A stretch of 6,237 nt of DNA from Desulfovibrio sp. (GTDB lineage: Bacteria; Desulfobacterota; Desulfovibrionia; Desulfovibrionales; Desulfovibrionaceae), in NCBI GenBank assembly GCA_031270875.1, contig JAISXC010000068.1, forward strand, positions 1-6,237, read 5' to 3'. The translations under genes were made by a program, and so were the position numbers. Of the stretch, positions 5,372 through 6,237 are shown piece by piece; positions within the stretch are counted from its first letter, which is position 1, and each line of letters begins with the position of its first letter. Below the pieces are notes generated by a model. The model was given only the letters and a program-made list of their open reading frames with translations, was not told the DNA's origin and did no database searches.

Positions 5372-6237
5372 ATGTTGCAGATTCCCGGTAATCCGCTGGA
5401 AGACGCCACGCTTGCGGCTTACCGTGAATTCCTTGAGCGGCGCGCCAGCCGGTTCAGCGAGGAGTACAAGCGCATTGTTGGGGCCTATGGCTCCCTGCGG
5501 TCCTACGCAGCTTTGCACGCGAGCCTGGGAATTCATAAAACGCGGCGGGCCGACGGGGCCTTCTCATGGCGTTTGCGCGAGTATATGCCCAACGCCGAAG
5601 CTCTCTGGCTGACCACGGACCGACTCAACTTCCAGCGGCATGCCGCGTACCGCTTCCGGCGGCTGGAAAACGGCATTTTTCAGTTGACGCTGCCGGAAAA
5701 CGTCCTTGCCCACGGAACTTACATGGAACTGCGCGTCACGCCCCGAAGCCAAGGGTCGGGTCAGGGCGCTTTGCGCCGTGTGCCGGCCTTTGCCTCATGG
5801 GTGGAGCAGGATGCCGTGTTGCCCGCCCAGTGGTGCGCCCGGCTTTGGGCGCCGGAAAAACCCTACCGTTTCCGGCATAGCCGTCCCGCGAAAACTGTTT
5901 TTCCGCGCATTTATGAGGCTCATGTGGGCATGGCGCAGTCCGCTCTCGCCCGTCAGGAACGAAGTGTCGGTTCCTACAGGGATTTTACCGCCGACATACT
6001 GCCTCGCATCAAGGCCGCCGGGTACACTGCTGTCCAGCTCATGGGCATACTGGAGCATCCCCTGTACCGCTCCTATGGTTATCAGGTCAGTTCGTACTTC
6101 GCTCCTTCCTCGCGTTTCGGCACCCCCGACGAATTCCGCGAGCTCGTGGATGCCGCCCATGGTCTCTCCCTCATGGTGATTCTGGACATTCCCCACGGAC
6201 ATGCCTGCGCCAATACCGAGCAGGGCATCGCCGCCTA
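5372..6237 (+). CDS. glgB: 1,4-alpha-glucan branching enzyme, eukaryotic-type (GH13_8-like), 3'-partial
   Basis: The frame stays open from ATG 5372 to the window end, giving 288 residues of a protein that should be about 650-700. It would transfer alpha-1,4-glucan segments to alpha-1,6 positions during glycogen synthesis. Residues 1-45 form a charged helical lead. A CBM48-like beta domain spans about 50-125 (WRLREYMPNAEALWL, 66-80; NGIFQLTLPE, 100-109; HGTYMELRVT, 114-123), followed by RRVPAFASWVEQD (135-147). The catalytic barrel begins at RIYEAHVGM (179-187), then PRIKAAGYTAVQLMGILEHP (211-230), SYGYQVSSYFAPSSRFGTP (234-252), and DIPHGHA (272-278), which holds the GH13 region I Asp272 and His277. 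These phrases match plant, fungal and animal branching enzymes more closely than the E. coli GlgB type. The catalytic Asp, Glu and Asp lie beyond the window. The start is uncertain: GGGGGA (5365-5370) is only one base before the ATG, and GTG 5363 or TTG 5375 are in-frame alternatives. Confidence 0.88.
   Translation, partial: MLQIPGNPLEDATLAAYREFLERRASRFSEEYKRIVGAYGSLRSYAALHASLGIHKTRRADGAFSWRLREYMPNAEALWLTTDRLNFQRHAAYRFRRLENGIFQLTLPENVLAHGTYMELRVTPRSQGSGQGALRRVPAFASWVEQDAVLPAQWCARLWAPEKPYRFRHSRPAKTVFPRIYEAHVGMAQSALARQERSVGSYRDFTADILPRIKAAGYTAVQLMGILEHPLYRSYGYQVSSYFAPSSRFGTPDEFRELVDAAHGLSLMVILDIPHGHACANTEQGIAA

Noticed and set aside
5795..6202. A 135-codon minus-strand frame and a 157-codon plus-strand frame (5706-6179) near the right end
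   Set aside because: Both overlap the branching enzyme, whose frame carries strong GH13 motifs throughout. These are shadow frames.

Overview
The window looks like chromosomal DNA from a GC-rich Gram-negative bacterium. A sulfate reducer of the Desulfovibrio group is my best guess. That guess rests on codon use, the mix of gene families and the lipoprotein-type efflux adaptor, not on any diagnostic marker. I see no insertion sequence, phage gene, tRNA, rRNA or CRISPR array, and no obvious break in base composition apart from a short AT-richer patch in the NYN gene.

Layout from left to right. (1) 2-319, plus strand: end of a small YbjQ-like (heavy-metal-binding family) protein, possibly cut at its 5' end. 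(2) 328-353: a perfect 11-bp hairpin with a GAAA loop, between two convergent genes. (3) 373-2289, minus strand: a complete biosynthetic arginine decarboxylase (SpeA), the entry to polyamine synthesis through agmatine. (4) 2290-2535: divergent intergenic region with a plausible extended -10 promoter for the plus strand and overlapping inverted repeats in the leader. (5) 2536-3627, plus strand: a lipoprotein membrane-fusion (adaptor) subunit of an RND-type efflux pump, closest in pattern to MdtA/AcrA. (6) 3768-4310, plus strand: a small NYN/DUF88-like (PIN-fold) protein with a partly degenerate active site. (7) 4439-5341, plus strand: a complete 3-hydroxyisobutyrate-dehydrogenase-family oxidoreductase. 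(8) 5372 to the window end, plus strand: the first 288 residues of a eukaryotic-type (GH13_8-like) 1,4-alpha-glucan branching enzyme, cut by the window end before its catalytic residues.

The genes do not form one pathway. The last two are 30 bp apart in the same direction and may share a transcript. The efflux adaptor has no pump or outer-membrane channel next to it in this window. I found no convincing new multi-gene system. The points most worth a second look are the orphan adaptor and its structured leader, the divergent NYN protein, and the eukaryotic-type branching enzyme that follows the dehydrogenase in the same reading frame with only one stop codon between them.
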